A stretch of DNA of 64,000 bases from Primulina eburnea (Eukaryota; Streptophyta; Magnoliopsida; Lamiales; Gesneriaceae). The stretch covers positions 38,138,051-38,202,050 of the forward strand of contig NC_133108.1 in assembly GCF_022965805.1 (NCBI RefSeq), read 5' to 3'. The notes beneath the pieces were generated by a model. It was not told the DNA's origin, did not search any database, and saw nothing but the letters and a program-made list of their open reading frames with translations. Every line of letters starts with the position of its first letter. The stretch's first letter is position 1. This document shows positions 37,206 through 47,881 of this stretch, in pieces. The position numbers were made by a program, and so were the translations under genes.

Positions 37206-37757
37206 GATGTATCCCTATAACAACAACAACAACAGCAACAACAATAATAATAAATAAATAAACGTCAATTAAATGTTCCACCTAATTTTTATTTTGTACA
37301 TCTATTTGGATTATTTGTAATTAATAAATGGGTGAATTCAATTTAAAAAATATATCAAATGACGCACGTGATCGAGCAATGCTGTATAATTGAAATATAT
37401 TGATAAATGAATCAGATTGAATATATTCTTGATTTATTCGCACCACCAAATTTATTATGTATAGATACATGCCGTGATAGCCAATTCTTTTAAAAAATGA
37501 ACATGACATTTTTTTTAATGAAATTTCACAACTTTGTAAAAGAAACTTCTATTATTTTTTTTAAATATTTTTAAACATTATTATAATATTGTTTAATTTT
37601 TATTGACGTATCAATATTAGGATCTTCATTGACACGTGATGTACGCATATATAATTTTAGGTATAAAATATATAATATTTGCTACTTTTTTAAGTATGTA
37701 AGTATATATACGGGATTTATATGTTGCATTTGGATTGATGTATTATAAATATATTAA
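37206..37757. other. AT-rich spacer
   Basis: Starts with an AACAACAACAGCAACAAC-type run; otherwise nothing recognised. Confidence 0.3.
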
Positions 37758-37758
37758 G

Positions 37759-37942
37759 AGTATGTCTCTTGTGAGACAGTATCACGAATATTTATCTGTG
37801 AGATGGGTCAACTCTATCGATATTCACAATAAAAAGTAATATTTTTAGCATATAAAAAATAAATTTTTTTTATGGATGACTCAAATAAGAGATCCATATA
37901 ATAAAATACGACCCGTGAGAACGTCTTACACAAGTTTTTGCC
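37759..37942 (-). mobile_element. MITE-like repeat, near full-length
   Basis: GAGTATGTCTCTTGTGAGAC start, TGTGAGATGGGTCAACTCTA, CACAATAAAAAGTAATATTT, and CGACCCGTGAGAACGTCTTA with CACAAGTTTTTGCC end. Confidence 0.65.
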
Positions 37943-38800
37943 ATATATTAATTTCAAATGTATTTTTTAGTTTTAGAAAATCAATATCATAAAACTTCAA
38001 ATTAAACTCTTGTACGTTTATATAGTGTTTCATTTTAATTATAAATGATTTCAAGTTCACCAAATCATTGAGACATTTGAAACTCATTTTACTTTGTGTA
38101 CATAATGTATAAATAAATAAACTCTAGATTTAAGAATTTATCTATTATTTTATCTTTAACAATAAAAACTATAATTGAAATTAATGGATTTCAAATCCAT
38201 ATTATACCCAAATAAAACCATATTTATTTTTTTGTTTTTTTTATTTTATATGTATTTTTTGTTATATGTTTTTACTATAAATTAAAAAATTAAATCCATG
38301 TGCAATATTGTGTTTTATGGAATTGACGTCTGTGTAGAATATCTGAATGTGTTATGGTGGGAAGATTTCATCCTACCTTGTGGGGCACTGCTTTCATGAA
38401 AAGATCAAATGCCCAGATTTATACACAAATACATGAGGTCCATCAATTTCTTTAAAATCAATAGATTAAATCATGTAGCGACACTGCCCCCACAAGTAGT
38501 GTCGAACATTCCGTTATGGCGTAGGTGGAACTGAAATGTTCTCAGAAGCACGTGCATGCTCTTTCCTAAGTTCAGGTATGTAACAAAATATTTTTATAAA
38601 ATATATATAGTCACACTGATACAATATACATGATTATAATGTGTTGCATATATACCATACTTTTATTTTTAGAATACTGAAGCTAATTTAATGACAAAAG
38701 ATTGAATAATGATGATATTTCATCATTATAAAATAAATATTATATCTAATGGTTGAAAGTTTATAATTGATAAAAAGAGATGAAATTAATATAGACAAAA
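37943..38800. other. AT-rich spacer with a less AT-rich block
   Basis: 38330-38580 is less AT-rich and holds a small hairpin at 38479-38504 (CGACACT ... AGTGTCG, 12-nt loop). No coding signal. Confidence 0.3.
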
Positions 38801-38802
38801 AA

Positions 38803-38960
38803 AAAATTGAGATGATTTCACGAGTCAATTTTGTGAGACATAGCTCCTATTTGAGTAATCCATAAAAAAATATTATTATTTTTATGTCAAAAATGTTATA
38901 TATTATTGTAACTCGTCTCATAAAGATATATATGTGATATCGTTTCACAAGAGACCTACT
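38803..38960 (+). mobile_element. MITE-like repeat, diverged copy
   Basis: GAGATGATTTCACGAGTCAA start, TTGAGTAATCCATAAAAAAA middle, GATATCGTTTCACAAGAGAC with CTACT end. Confidence 0.5.
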
Positions 38961-41900
38961 AAAAAATTGTGATACGAATAATAATAATAATAATAATACA
39001 AACTTAGCATAGAGATCCACAAAAGCAACCATGTTTTATTTAAAGAAATCTACAAGAATAATTACAAATGAGTGAAACAAAATTGCAATTGAACAAGTCT
39101 TTGTCAAGATGCAACTTAAATTAAATCAACAGAATAAATTATGTCCTCGAAAGAACCTTTAATCATGTAGATTAACGTGTAGGATTTGCAAAGAAAAAGT
39201 TAGTCTGTGAATTAAATTAAATTAAATAATGCCAATCAGTGAGATTTTGAAATGGAAAACAACAGTACTAATAGCAATACAAAGAATTGGTACAGAAAAT
39301 CAGAAAATTGATTTGAATAATTTTTTATTTTAATTGATTAATAATAATAATAAATTATTTTTATAATTAGAAATAAAGAAAATAATAATTACATAATTAG
39401 TGTAGAGGTAATTTGTATAATTAGAAATAAAGATTAATTTGTTTAAATCAGATTTCATCGGTTATCTTGGGCCACTATTAACCTGGTTTTCTGTCGGGCT
39501 CCGTTGCTTCTTCAATGTGACTTTTTTTTCTTTTTCTTTTTTTTGTTGAGTCGTCGATCAAACAATTTGAATCTGATATCTCGTCTCAAACTCTGACGTC
39601 AGATGTACTACAAGTTATCGACATAATTCGAGAAATTTTTTCGTCCTGTCAACAATCAAGTAAACATATATAATCGTTGGATATAGACAACATTTATTTT
39701 TTAATATACGTGTGACGTATTTATAATTGATTAGAAGCTGATACGTTTCTTTCAAAAATAAAATATATATTTTTTGTAATTGATTAGAAGCTGCTACGTT
39801 TCTTTCAAAAATAAAAAATAAAAAATATATTTTTTTAATCACCTTGAACTTCTTTGAAGTTTCGAACATAAGCTAAAAAGGATGGACTACTGGACCGAAA
39901 ATTACGTTTAATATTCAATTTATTCCGTTGGAATAATCATAATTGCACTTAAAGCTTGTGAAACCATCATGTTTTGGGGAGCAAACACAGAAGGAATCAT
40001 AATCAGGACAGATCGAAGTAAGTAATATAGTCGAGGGGACGAAAGTTAATGATATATAATTCTTAAAAAGTCAATACATATCGAATCGAACTAAGCATTA
40101 AGTCAATCGCCATCCATTCTGTTGCGCAGTCGATTTTTTTATCAACTGTCGAGGTTAATGCTAAGGTAATAAACATATAAACCAAAGGATAGACTACGTG
40201 TCTTTTCTTGTTTTTTACCATTTTCGCGACAAGATGACATGCGATCAAATCAACTATTGAAAACTCATCGCTTGTATGAACATTGACGATATAATTCTCA
40301 ACTTGATTATCAAGTTACATAAGATTGTATGCAGAAAAATATTTAGGGCCCGTTGGAAGGTTTTCAAAATCAATGAACATATTTGATTAGGAGGTGTGAA
40401 TATTTAATCGTTGTAGATTTTCTTTGAAAAAATTTCTCCATATACACTAATCTCCAACTCACTAATAATAAGCCTGAATGTACATTACAAATTATTAATG
40501 TAAATGGATAGTGAATTCAATATAATTCATAAGGTTCAAGTAATTTTTTTTTTAAAAAATCTTGATGGAGAATTGGAAGAACAACTTCACAATCAAGTAT
40601 TCACAACCAAATAAAGACAAGAGACTGAGAAACAATAATTTTCTCCATTGAGACAACAATTGTGATATCCTTGTCCCACATCGAAGAAAATCAAACATTT
40701 AAAATGAGTTTATAATGGCTTACAATGGACTTCTATAACAATTTGGATTAATCATTTTTGTAAAGCGACGACGAATACATATAGTTGCTATAGGGGCCCA
40801 TTGTGTAGTCACGCAGGCGCGGGCCCGGGCTCATGATGAGATTTAGATTGTTGAATAATATAAAAAAAATTGAAGTTGTATCGAAATATGAGATTTAGAT
40901 TGTTAGATACAATTTCATATTGCGATTTTGTTTCAAGCGTGATTTCATTCTTTGAGGAAATTTTACCGACAATATATCGCTGTTAGATTTAATGGCAGAT
41001 TCCCTTCATGATACTCGAAAACAAATTGAATTTATAAACAATAAATCTATAAATTCACCAAAACAAAGTTAGAGAACAGAGTTGATTTATGAATAGAAAG
41101 AAAAACGAAAATTGGTATATCATTATTACATAAACAGATTTATATTTATAATGCACAAATAACTTTTAGGAAAATGTGAGGTTTCTTCAATAGAATGACA
41201 TCTTTTATGAATGTGCACTTGTTGAATTCGAAAACCTGCACTGGTTCATTCAAACGGTTATCACTCGATTTATTATTCTAGGAAAAAAAGAATACGAAAA
41301 TAAGAAACATAAATTTTATATAGAATGAAAGTCGAGAAATTTTGATGTTAGCAGGAAGTTACAACCGTTGGTGGATTAAAATTTGAAAGAAGATATATTT
41401 TCGACATTTATTTTCCGTAAATTGTTAGTTTTCGATAATTATTTTTATAGTTGTATATGAAATTCGACAATGGTTTAATCAAGTCGGACCAAAACAATTT
41501 CTATAACACGACTTTATAACGCAGTAAATATATTCAAATTTAGAGATTTTGCTACATTAGACACTAGCTCTACCAAAATTCAACTTGCTTGATGCACATT
41601 TTGTTAGAACTTATAAGCCTTTTTTACTTTCTTTTTTTTTTCTTTCATCGCAGATAATCATATAGTCATCCATCATCACTACCATGATAATTCATGTATA
41701 TGTATGTTCACAGAAGTCAAAAGACAAAGGACAAACTGCAATTTCAATGCATGAAATTATAATTACCTAATCTGCCTGCAGAAGAATGTCATGATTAAAC
41801 CTGCCAAAAGTGACCAGTAGGTCACCAAATCTCTTGTCTTAAAGGGAAGAAAAATGAATAAAACAACACAATTTAGGCAAGAACAAGGATAGTTAATGAT

Positions 41901-42616
41901 TTTGTCCTCAAATATTGGTGGATGCTAACACATATTAGTATATGAATAGAATTTTTTCATTTACTCAATACATGATATGTATGTCGAGTGATAAATCATG
42001 ATCACTCGTCTATATATTATTATTGAATGAGTTATCATGATTTGTTCACTCAGTACATACGTCATGTGTTGAGTAGATAAAAATACTGTCCATGTTGGTA
42101 ACATGAACAAAACCATTTATATTTGGCACATGAGCCCCAATCATTTGCCCTAATTTGGCCCTCCCTTCATTACTAGTATTCATCTTCTAGCTTTCAACTA
42201 TTTGCTTCACGATGCGATATTAATTATTGGAAGCATGGAGATAAAAATTATTACTATTAGATCGAATGAATGTGAAAAATAAAATGATAAATTGAAGGCG
42301 AATTTTATTAAAATATTTTTCCCAAAGTCGATTTATAAAAGTCATTAAAATTTCGTACACTAGTTTTAAATAAATACATCGAAATTATTTCAAGTGTTAT
42401 CAGTTGTAGGATCAAACGTTTGTCGTCTTATCAAAAGTCATGTCTAGTGATAAATACATAACTCCGATCTTTATAATTGCGTGACACCACATAAATCATA
42501 TTACGATTGCTCTAGCTAGCCAAAATAATTCTTGCTCTCCAACACCCATGGATGTCATTCATTTTCAAAAAGAAAGAAAAAATCATTTATTATTTGTGTT
42601 GCAATATACATACATG
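38961..42616. other. Long AT-rich spacer without genes
   Basis: No exon-like coding, gene family or complete element was found. A 53-bp direct duplication (TTGATTAGAAGCTG.TACGTTTC, about 39726 and 39779) is present. Short ORFs here are what AT-rich DNA gives by chance. Confidence 0.4.
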
Positions 42617-42744
42617 ATTTTTGTAATGCCCGAGATTTTATGTCATGTTAAATTACGATTATTGATTTTTAATCGAGACGATTATGAAAGGGCTAACCGA
42701 GACATGAAATGAGATCACGTGTGAAATTGATGTGTGAGAACAGT

Positions 42745-43060
42745 AGCATCGGCGCACATGCGCGACTATATGCGCGCATATGCGCGAGGGTTCCAGAAAG
42801 ATTGGCGCATATGCGCCAATGGATTCGCGCACACGCGCGAGGGTACCCGAGACTTGGTAAATTTGAGATATGGCCTCGCGCACATGCGCCGAATAAGGCG
42901 CGCATATGCGCGAGTGTAGGTGGGCTCGAGACAGTAGTTCTCGCGCATATGCGCGGCGATGGGGCGCGCATATGCGCGAGTTGTCGAGAGCTTCAACGCG
43001 GAGACCCGAAGGTCTCGCGCATATGCGCCGAGTAAGTCGCGCATATGCGCGAGACGTGTT
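42745..43060. repeat. Palindrome cluster GCGCATATGCGC in the outer 5' LTR
   Basis: About ten spaced copies, several perfect (TTGGCGCATATGCGCCAA; CTCGCGCATATGCGCGAG is perfect in the 3' LTR). Mostly 15-25 bp apart, CpG-rich in an otherwise AT-rich LTR. The 3' LTR has the same cluster at 57925-58205 with one unit fewer and some cores mutated. Confidence 0.9.
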
Positions 43061-43096
43061 GAGCCAAGATCGAGCCACTCGTCCTGATGCATGTTG

Positions 43097-43099
<3 letters not shown>

Positions 43100-43166
<67 letters not shown>
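43100..43166. repeat. (AT)n microsatellite in the outer 5' LTR
   Basis: 67 nt of AT dinucleotide; the 3' LTR has 53 nt at the same place. Confidence 0.95.
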
Positions 43167-43171
<5 letters not shown>

Positions 43172-44521
43172 GCAAAACTTCCTTAGAATCTTAGAGGAAA
43201 AGAACGAGAGCTTCCGGGGAGAAATCACGTTTAATTCGATTTTACGATCAATCCGTCCGTTAGATTTTAAATCCGACTTCGGTACTGTGTTCATATCAAC
43301 GCAGGCTACTACAGGACGTAAGTTTTATTACGTTTTGACATGTTTTGGAATTATGATGTTGTTAGAATTGAATACACGTCATATTTGTTGTTCTTGACAT
43401 GTTAGACAGCGTAGAATCGAAGTCAGATTAAGAAACGGACGGAATATGGAATTGTTATGAATTTCAGAAGGAAATTGACTAGAATTGATATCAGATTTGT
43501 ACAGTGGTTGATTATAAATTATTGGAATTGGTATAGACGGATATAGTATTACCAGTATCGTAAGATTGTACTGTTGTACCGTCAGAATATGATAAAACAG
43601 AGATGTTGTGATTTGATTAGAATATTGAGACAGAATATTGGCATTGTCATTGCCAGATTGAACAGTGACAGACGTTGAATCAAGACTTTGATTGTATCAG
43701 ATCGACAGCAAGAAAGGTATAGATAAATGTTGATTCGGGATTGCACAACTCGAGTTAGGTTTGACTTGAGTTTCCCTAAATCACATACTTTATTTTATTG
43801 CATTGATATTTGCAGATTATCAGATTGATATGTTAATGTATTGACTTAGAACAGAGTCAGAGTCCGAGTCTAGGGCAGATCAGCCTAGCTAGGGCAGAAC
43901 CGCCGAGTCTTTCTCAGAACCGATAAGACTCTAGACTTACGGTATATCGAAGAGCTTTAGATGTAGATCGACGTCTATCTCAGACACTCGATACAACATA
44001 CCAAAGTCTAAATTAGATTGGGATCCCTAGATTTGAGATAAGAATAAGATTAGATCACGAGTCATTGATTCATGTAGTCAGATTAGATACATGTTTTGAT
44101 GTTTGTTTATGCTTTTATATATGTTTTATATGATTGCATTTAATACATTGTTTATACTGGGATATTTATATCTCACCGGAGTTATCCGGTTGTTGTCTTG
44201 TTTGTATGTGTGCATGACAACAGGTGGGACAGGTACATGGTCACAGAGATGAGGACAGATCGAGATTAGAGTGGTGATTCCGGACTTGGACTAGAGATAG
44301 GGTTTAAACACTTGATAGTAGTTGTTGAACCTGAGTATGTATGATTGTATATTTTATCAGATTTATACTTTTATATTGATATGCATAGGAGTTTGATTCC
44401 ATTATCTTCCGCATTTTTTTTTAAAAAAAATTAGACCCTATTTACTATAATTGTTTAATTAGTCCCAATCATGATTAAAAAGATGATTAGCGTCCTGGTC
44501 CCCACAACAGGTGGTATCAGA

Positions 44522-44533
44522 GCGATAGATCCT
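44522..44533 (+). promoter_or_regulatory. Outer gypsy primer-binding site
   Basis: TGGTATCAGAGC, complementary to the 3' end of initiator-Met tRNA, 5 nt after the 5' LTR. Confidence 0.93.
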
Positions 44534-44766
44534 TTAGATTGAGATAGAAGAGGCTAGTGAGCGTGGTAGGTTGAGGTTTTCTTTCCTGCTTTTGAATGCT
44601 AGCATGTCTTACTGCTTTATTACATGTTACTTGTTTATCTGATTTGATATAGTAATATGTTTTATTGAGATTGGATCGGTACTGATTCTAGATCAGCAGT
44701 AAGATGATCAGAGGAGGATTGAAACAAAATTGTTGCACTTGTTACTAATCTATTTGATTATTAGAT

Positions 44767-45812
44767 ATGCCTCCGAGACAAGTACCAGAACAGGGAAGTA
44801 CATCGAATCCTCCAATGGATGTCACACCGACTCCAATGGAAACGTTACTGAAACGATTTCAGTCCTTTCATCCGCCAACCTAGAAAGGCACAGAGAATGC
44901 TGTGGAATGCGAGAGTTGGCTCGATGATATAGAGATGTTGTTCGAATCCTTGGAGTATACAGACGAGAAGAGAGTGAAATTAATTGGACACCAGTTACAC
45001 GACGTTGCCAAGGACTGATGGATTACAAGAAAGAGAGCCATGGAGCATAGAGGTACGATTATTACCTGAAATATATTTAGAACTTAATTTTATCAACGAT
45101 TCTTTCCAGTGTCGTACCTGAAGGATAAGGGGGTGGAGTTTGCCAACCTCAAGCAGGGACAGATGAATATAGAGGAGTACGTGTCAAAGTTCTCCTCCTT
45201 ACTGAAATTTGCTCCACATGTGGCTGACAGCGAAGAAGCTACTGCTGACCAGTTCATCAATGGCCTGAACCCTGACATTTTCACATTGGTGAACACAGGG
45301 CGACCAGATAATTTTACTGATGCCCTGAACAGAGCCAAGGGAGCAGAAGCCGGTCTGATGAGACAGAAAGGGGCTTCATTTGTGCCTCCAGCACCAAGAG
45401 CACAGCAACCACCTCCCAGATTTGAGAGTGGCAGCAGTAGTGGAGGAAAGAAATAATTTTTGAAAGCCAGGGGAAAGCAATTCAAGAAATCTGGCAGTAG
45501 TTCTTCCAGCTCCGGTGGTTCCAGACCGAGCCAGAGTTACACTGGAGTTTATTGCAAGACTTGCGGAGGAAGACATGCTACCGAGCAATGCCAGGGAGTG
45601 ACTGGTAGTTGCAATTTCTGTAAACAGCCGGGATACTTTGCTAAAGTGTGTCCACAGAAAGGTTTGCAGAGAGCTCAGGGGGGCCGAGTCATCGAGATCA
45701 GCAGCACAGACTGAGAGACGATCAGCTGTTGTTCATATATTTCAGCCAGCGCCAGCTCAGTCACAGCAGAGGCCAGGAGGAAGCCAGACAGTTGGTCAGC
45801 CTCCGAGACAGC
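44767..45812 (+). pseudogene. gag: Outer gypsy gag, broken
   Basis: Starts MPPRQVPEQGS and continues with SWLDDIEMLFESLEYTDEKR, YLKDKGVEFANLKQGQMNIE, EYVSKFSSLLKFAPHV and two zinc knuckles. In-frame stops lie at 44881, 45016, 45067, 45085 and 45454, and a frameshift follows near 45680-45710. The first knuckle (CKTCGGRHATEQC) is normal for the clade. The second reads CNFCKQPGYFAKVC, with Tyr in place of the metal-binding His. The frame is then cut by the inner element's insertion at 45817. No functional nucleocapsid can be made. Confidence 0.88.
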
Positions 45813-46018
45813 AGGCCTGTAAGGACCGTGTATCGTATTATCGTAAATCTCATATGATTATCGATAATTAATGAACTTTTCATGTGATTATACATTTGAT
45901 GTATATTATGACAATGAAATTGGAAAATGAATATTGAATATGAATTGATGTTGTACGAATTGATTTGAGAGGCCGGACGCCAATTTAGTACAAACATTTA
46001 AAATTTGTACAGTACGAG

Positions 46019-46194
46019 TGGCGCCCGGGCGGTAGAAAATGACCGCCCGAGCGCCAAGGTGAGAATTGCGAGCATTCGGGCAGAACATGCCGCGCCCGAG
46101 CGGTAGTTTTTGACCGCCCGAGCGCGGTGCATTTGAGACTCGGGGCAGAATGTCTCGCGCTCGGGCGCGAGAATTCTATCGCCCGAGCGCCGAG
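46019..46194. repeat. Three GC-rich hairpins in the inner 5' LTR
   Basis: 46019-46056 has TGGCGCCCGGGCGGT facing ACCGCCCGAGCGCCA (14 of 15 pairs, loop AGAAAATG). 46091-46126 has 14-bp arms with two mismatches. 46154-46194 has arms CTCGCGCTCGGGCG and CGCCCGAGCGCCGAG. Identical copies are in the 3' LTR at 52679-52854. Confidence 0.85.
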
Positions 46195-47369
46195 ACGGTG
46201 GAGATAAGAATGAATTCTTTCATTCGATTTCTTCATTTTCATTTCAGAGAGTTCGAGAAGGAACGAGGGAAATCGATTTTCTTTCTTCCAAATCGACTTT
46301 GAAACGCCGTCTAAACGCGAAACAAATTATATATTTGTAATCTGCGCGTCGAGGGCTTCAGACTGAGGTAATTTTCTTCTAGTTCCAGCAGCTTGAAATA
46401 TTAAAGTGCTGGAATAGCATGTATTTGAAGTTGAATTTCTGATATGTAGTAGAATATCCGACAATAAACTCGTATTCGAAGTCGGAATTGAATTATGATA
46501 TGATTTGGATTTGATATGAATTTTTGAAGTTTCAAATGATATTTGAAACTCATGTTAATGATTTTGGAGTATGTTATTGATTGGAATGAATATGCTATTG
46601 ATGTAGATAAAGTGTTATATCAATATCTTCAGGCTACATCAATTGGAACGAAGAATTGAGGTATGTTGCGACCGGGTAACATACGACAGGTATCTGTATT
46701 ATATGATATATGATTGGATTGATTTGTTTGGAATTGGATTGGAATACGTGTCTATGTGCCTATTTGATGATTTGATGTGGCATACATGACATTGAGATTT
46801 GAGTATCGATGTACAAAATAAATGTTTTGTTAACACACATCATTTTATGCATACATCGATACATGACATGCACGTTGAGCTATGATCCTTGGATACCCTG
46901 ATATGATTTGATTGGATTCCGGGGTTTGTGAACACAATCGCTATGCCGGTATTATATGACCCGTAAAGCATAGACAATTGTGGCCCCATATGATTGGATA
47001 TGAGATGTGGGATTGACGACGCTTTGTCGACATTGTCATATGTTTATTCCCATATCGGCCGGTGTGCCAGCTCGAGCATTGATTTGATTTGATAGCGATT
47101 CGATTGATTCTGACATGTGCTCAGTGGATGGGCATTTGACCTGATACCTCCACGACATACATGCATTGCATACCATATATCATTGTTTAGATATCTGTGG
47201 TATATATGATTGGTTGTTCCATACGGAGCTTTGCTCACCCCCAAGGGGGGCTGTTGTTGTCTTTGTGTGTGGACAATGGCAGGTACTCCAGGATATCAGG
47301 AGACCGGAGAGGGTACTTCTGGTGGGAGCCACAGCTTGGGATGAGGTTTATGTTTATGTCTTATTCCCA

Positions 47370-47370
<1 letters not shown>

Positions 47371-47434
<64 letters not shown>
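47371..47434. repeat. (AT)n microsatellite in the inner 5' LTR
   Basis: About 64 nt of AT repeat. The 3' LTR has under 10 nt at the matching place (54030-54039), which accounts for the 56-bp length difference between the LTRs. Confidence 0.93.
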
Positions 47435-47439
<5 letters not shown>

Positions 47440-47674
47440 CTATATACCGGGGCATGTCCCGAGGATATGATATGTTTGTATGTGATTGGTTTTGATTTCG
47501 TGTGGGCGTGTTTTATGATTTGAGATTAAATACTATTTTTAGTATTATAAATCTAGAAGAGATGTTTTGTGCTCGTCGTAAAAGAAATTTTAAACCCGTT
47601 TTCCGCTGTGATTAATTAAATCCTAATCTGATTGCATTGTAATAACGATTAGGAGCTAAGGACCCCACACTAGA

Positions 47675-47686
47675 TGGTATCAGAGC
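47675..47686 (+). promoter_or_regulatory. Inner gypsy primer-binding site
   Basis: TGGTATCAGAGC, complementary to initiator-Met tRNA, 5 nt after the 5' LTR; same primer as the outer element. Confidence 0.93.
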
Positions 47687-47881
47687 ATAGCTGGGAATGA
47701 TCTGTTGAGTCTTGTGTACACTTGAATAGGCACAAATGAATTGTGCGTATGTGTTTGACTTATTTGTATTACTTGCTCTTATGTGATTTGATTTGAGTAA
47801 GTATCTGATGAGATTGATGATATGAGATGATGAGATTATGAAATTGATATGAAATTGTGATATTCATCTTTTGATTTGTAG

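Larger units (their letters stand above)
42622..44516 (+). repeat. Outer gypsy 5' LTR
   Basis: 1,895 bp. Positions 42745-43060 hold about ten CGCATATGCG-centred palindromes, and 43100-43166 is an (AT)n tract. Against the 3' LTR it carries an extra 23 bp, one palindrome unit. Confidence 0.92.
45818..47669 (+). repeat. Inner gypsy 5' LTR
   Basis: 1,852 bp. The first 1,207 bp (to 47024) match the 3' LTR exactly; all 12 substitutions are in the remainder. Contains three GC-rich hairpins (46019-46194) and an (AT)n tract at about 47371-47434. Confidence 0.93.

Noticed and set aside
42659..43397. Open frames of 60-211 codons on both strands over the outer 5' LTR (and at 57889-58537)
   Set aside because: They arise from the CGCATATGCG palindromes and the AT tract, giving repetitive ARICAPH/YIYIYI peptides. 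They lie in LTR DNA, not a gene.
45906..46242. Minus-strand ORFs of 60-85 codons, duplicated exactly at 52566-52902
   Set aside because: They are duplicated because both lie in the inner LTRs; no family features.
47166..47523. ORFs of 108-109 codons in the inner LTR (repeated at 53826-54099)
   Set aside because: They run through the AT tract and exist only because of LTR sequence; the two LTR copies differ in length and end.
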